DNA of 13,366 nucleotides from positions 1 to 13,366 of the forward strand of contig JAJYKO010000051.1 in assembly GCA_021788565.1 (NCBI GenBank), read 5' to 3'. The notes below the pieces were generated by a model. It had not been told where the DNA came from. It saw only the letters and a list, made by a program, of their open reading frames with translations, and searched no databases. Source of the DNA: Chloroflexota bacterium (lineage in GTDB: Bacteria; Chloroflexota; UBA6077). The translations under genes and the position numbers were made by a program. Every line of letters begins with the position of its first letter. Within the stretch, counting starts at the first letter, position 1. Shown in pieces: positions 13,238 through 13,366 of this stretch.

Positions 13238-13366
13238 GATCTGGGTGACGACGCTGCGCGTGTGAACGCAAGCGGAGCGTTCACGGCCGGCGGTCGATTG
13301 TGATGTCGGTGGGTGTGTGGCGCTAGCTGCGGGCTTCGGCCTGGTCTCGACCCCTTCGTGTGGATA

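Larger units (their letters stand above)
13061..13366. other. Right-end non-coding stretch
   Basis: No convincing gene is present. The part nearest the carboxypeptidase holds its ribosome-binding site, an extended -10 (13094-13102) and a 12-bp palindrome (13119-13130). Then comes a 47-bp perfect palindrome (13191-13237) and a stem of GTGAACGC with GCGTTCAC (13262-13284). On the minus strand a frame entering from the right edge stops at TAG (13325-13323) after an Arg-, Glu- and Ala-rich tail; it could be the end of another gene, but 14 codons are too few to judge. Confidence 0.45.

Noticed and set aside
13323..13366. C-terminal end of a minus-strand gene entering from the right
   Set aside because: Only 14 codons are visible before a stop; composition alone cannot support a call.
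1..13366. tRNA, rRNA, insertion sequence, prophage or replication origin
   Set aside because: No cloverleaf, rRNA core, transposase motif, phage gene or iteron cluster was recognised on either strand by reading.

Overview
The window is GC-rich DNA with bacterial gene architecture: tight ATGA/GTGA overlaps, frequent GTG/TTG starts and clear Shine-Dalgarno sequences. The gene set points to a monoderm, Chloroflexota-like bacterium. It has the PspA/PspAA/PspAB/HtpX set known mainly from Actinobacteria and Chloroflexi, a lipoprotein-type HtrA, and gene ends marked by long perfect palindromes. This taxonomic placement is inference; there is no rRNA or marker phylogeny in the window.

Layout. At the left edge, the first 33 codons of a minus-strand gene leave the window. 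A small Phd-type antitoxin gene (352-582, +) follows without a toxin. Behind it lies a roughly 150-bp minus-strand remnant of an aminoglycoside 3-N-acetyltransferase-like gene. Next is a Cache-HAMP sensor histidine kinase (774-2627, -), divergent from pspA-pspAA (2829-3850, +). These face htpX-pspAB (5342-3847, -); the two pairs meet tail to tail with overlapping stop codons. Two nested palindromes and a U-tract terminator separate htpX from an HtrA/DegP-like lipoprotein protease (5572-6750, -). A 383-bp divergent intergenic region holds a strongly structured candidate leader for a TauE/SafE permease, which is translationally coupled to a DUF1634 membrane protein (7134-8386, +). A short NfeD protein (-) is divergent from an S41 C-terminal processing peptidase homologue (+) that lacks the family's catalytic lysine. 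SecD (+) follows without SecF. It converges through a pair of perfect palindromes on a D-alanyl-D-alanine carboxypeptidase (-). The right end holds a 47-bp perfect palindrome and no convincing gene.

How the genes fit together. Nearly every intact gene serves the cell envelope. PspA and its partners maintain membrane integrity. HtpX, HtrA and the S41 homologue handle membrane and exported proteins. NfeD organises membranes, SecD assists export, and the carboxypeptidase trims peptidoglycan. The kinase is placed to sense external signals. The window therefore reads as an envelope stress and quality-control region. The points most worth checking are the convergent Psp module, the S41 homologue with Thr at the catalytic Lys position, the sigma-54-like sites upstream of tauE, the S41 gene and secD, and the structured RNA upstream of the permease.
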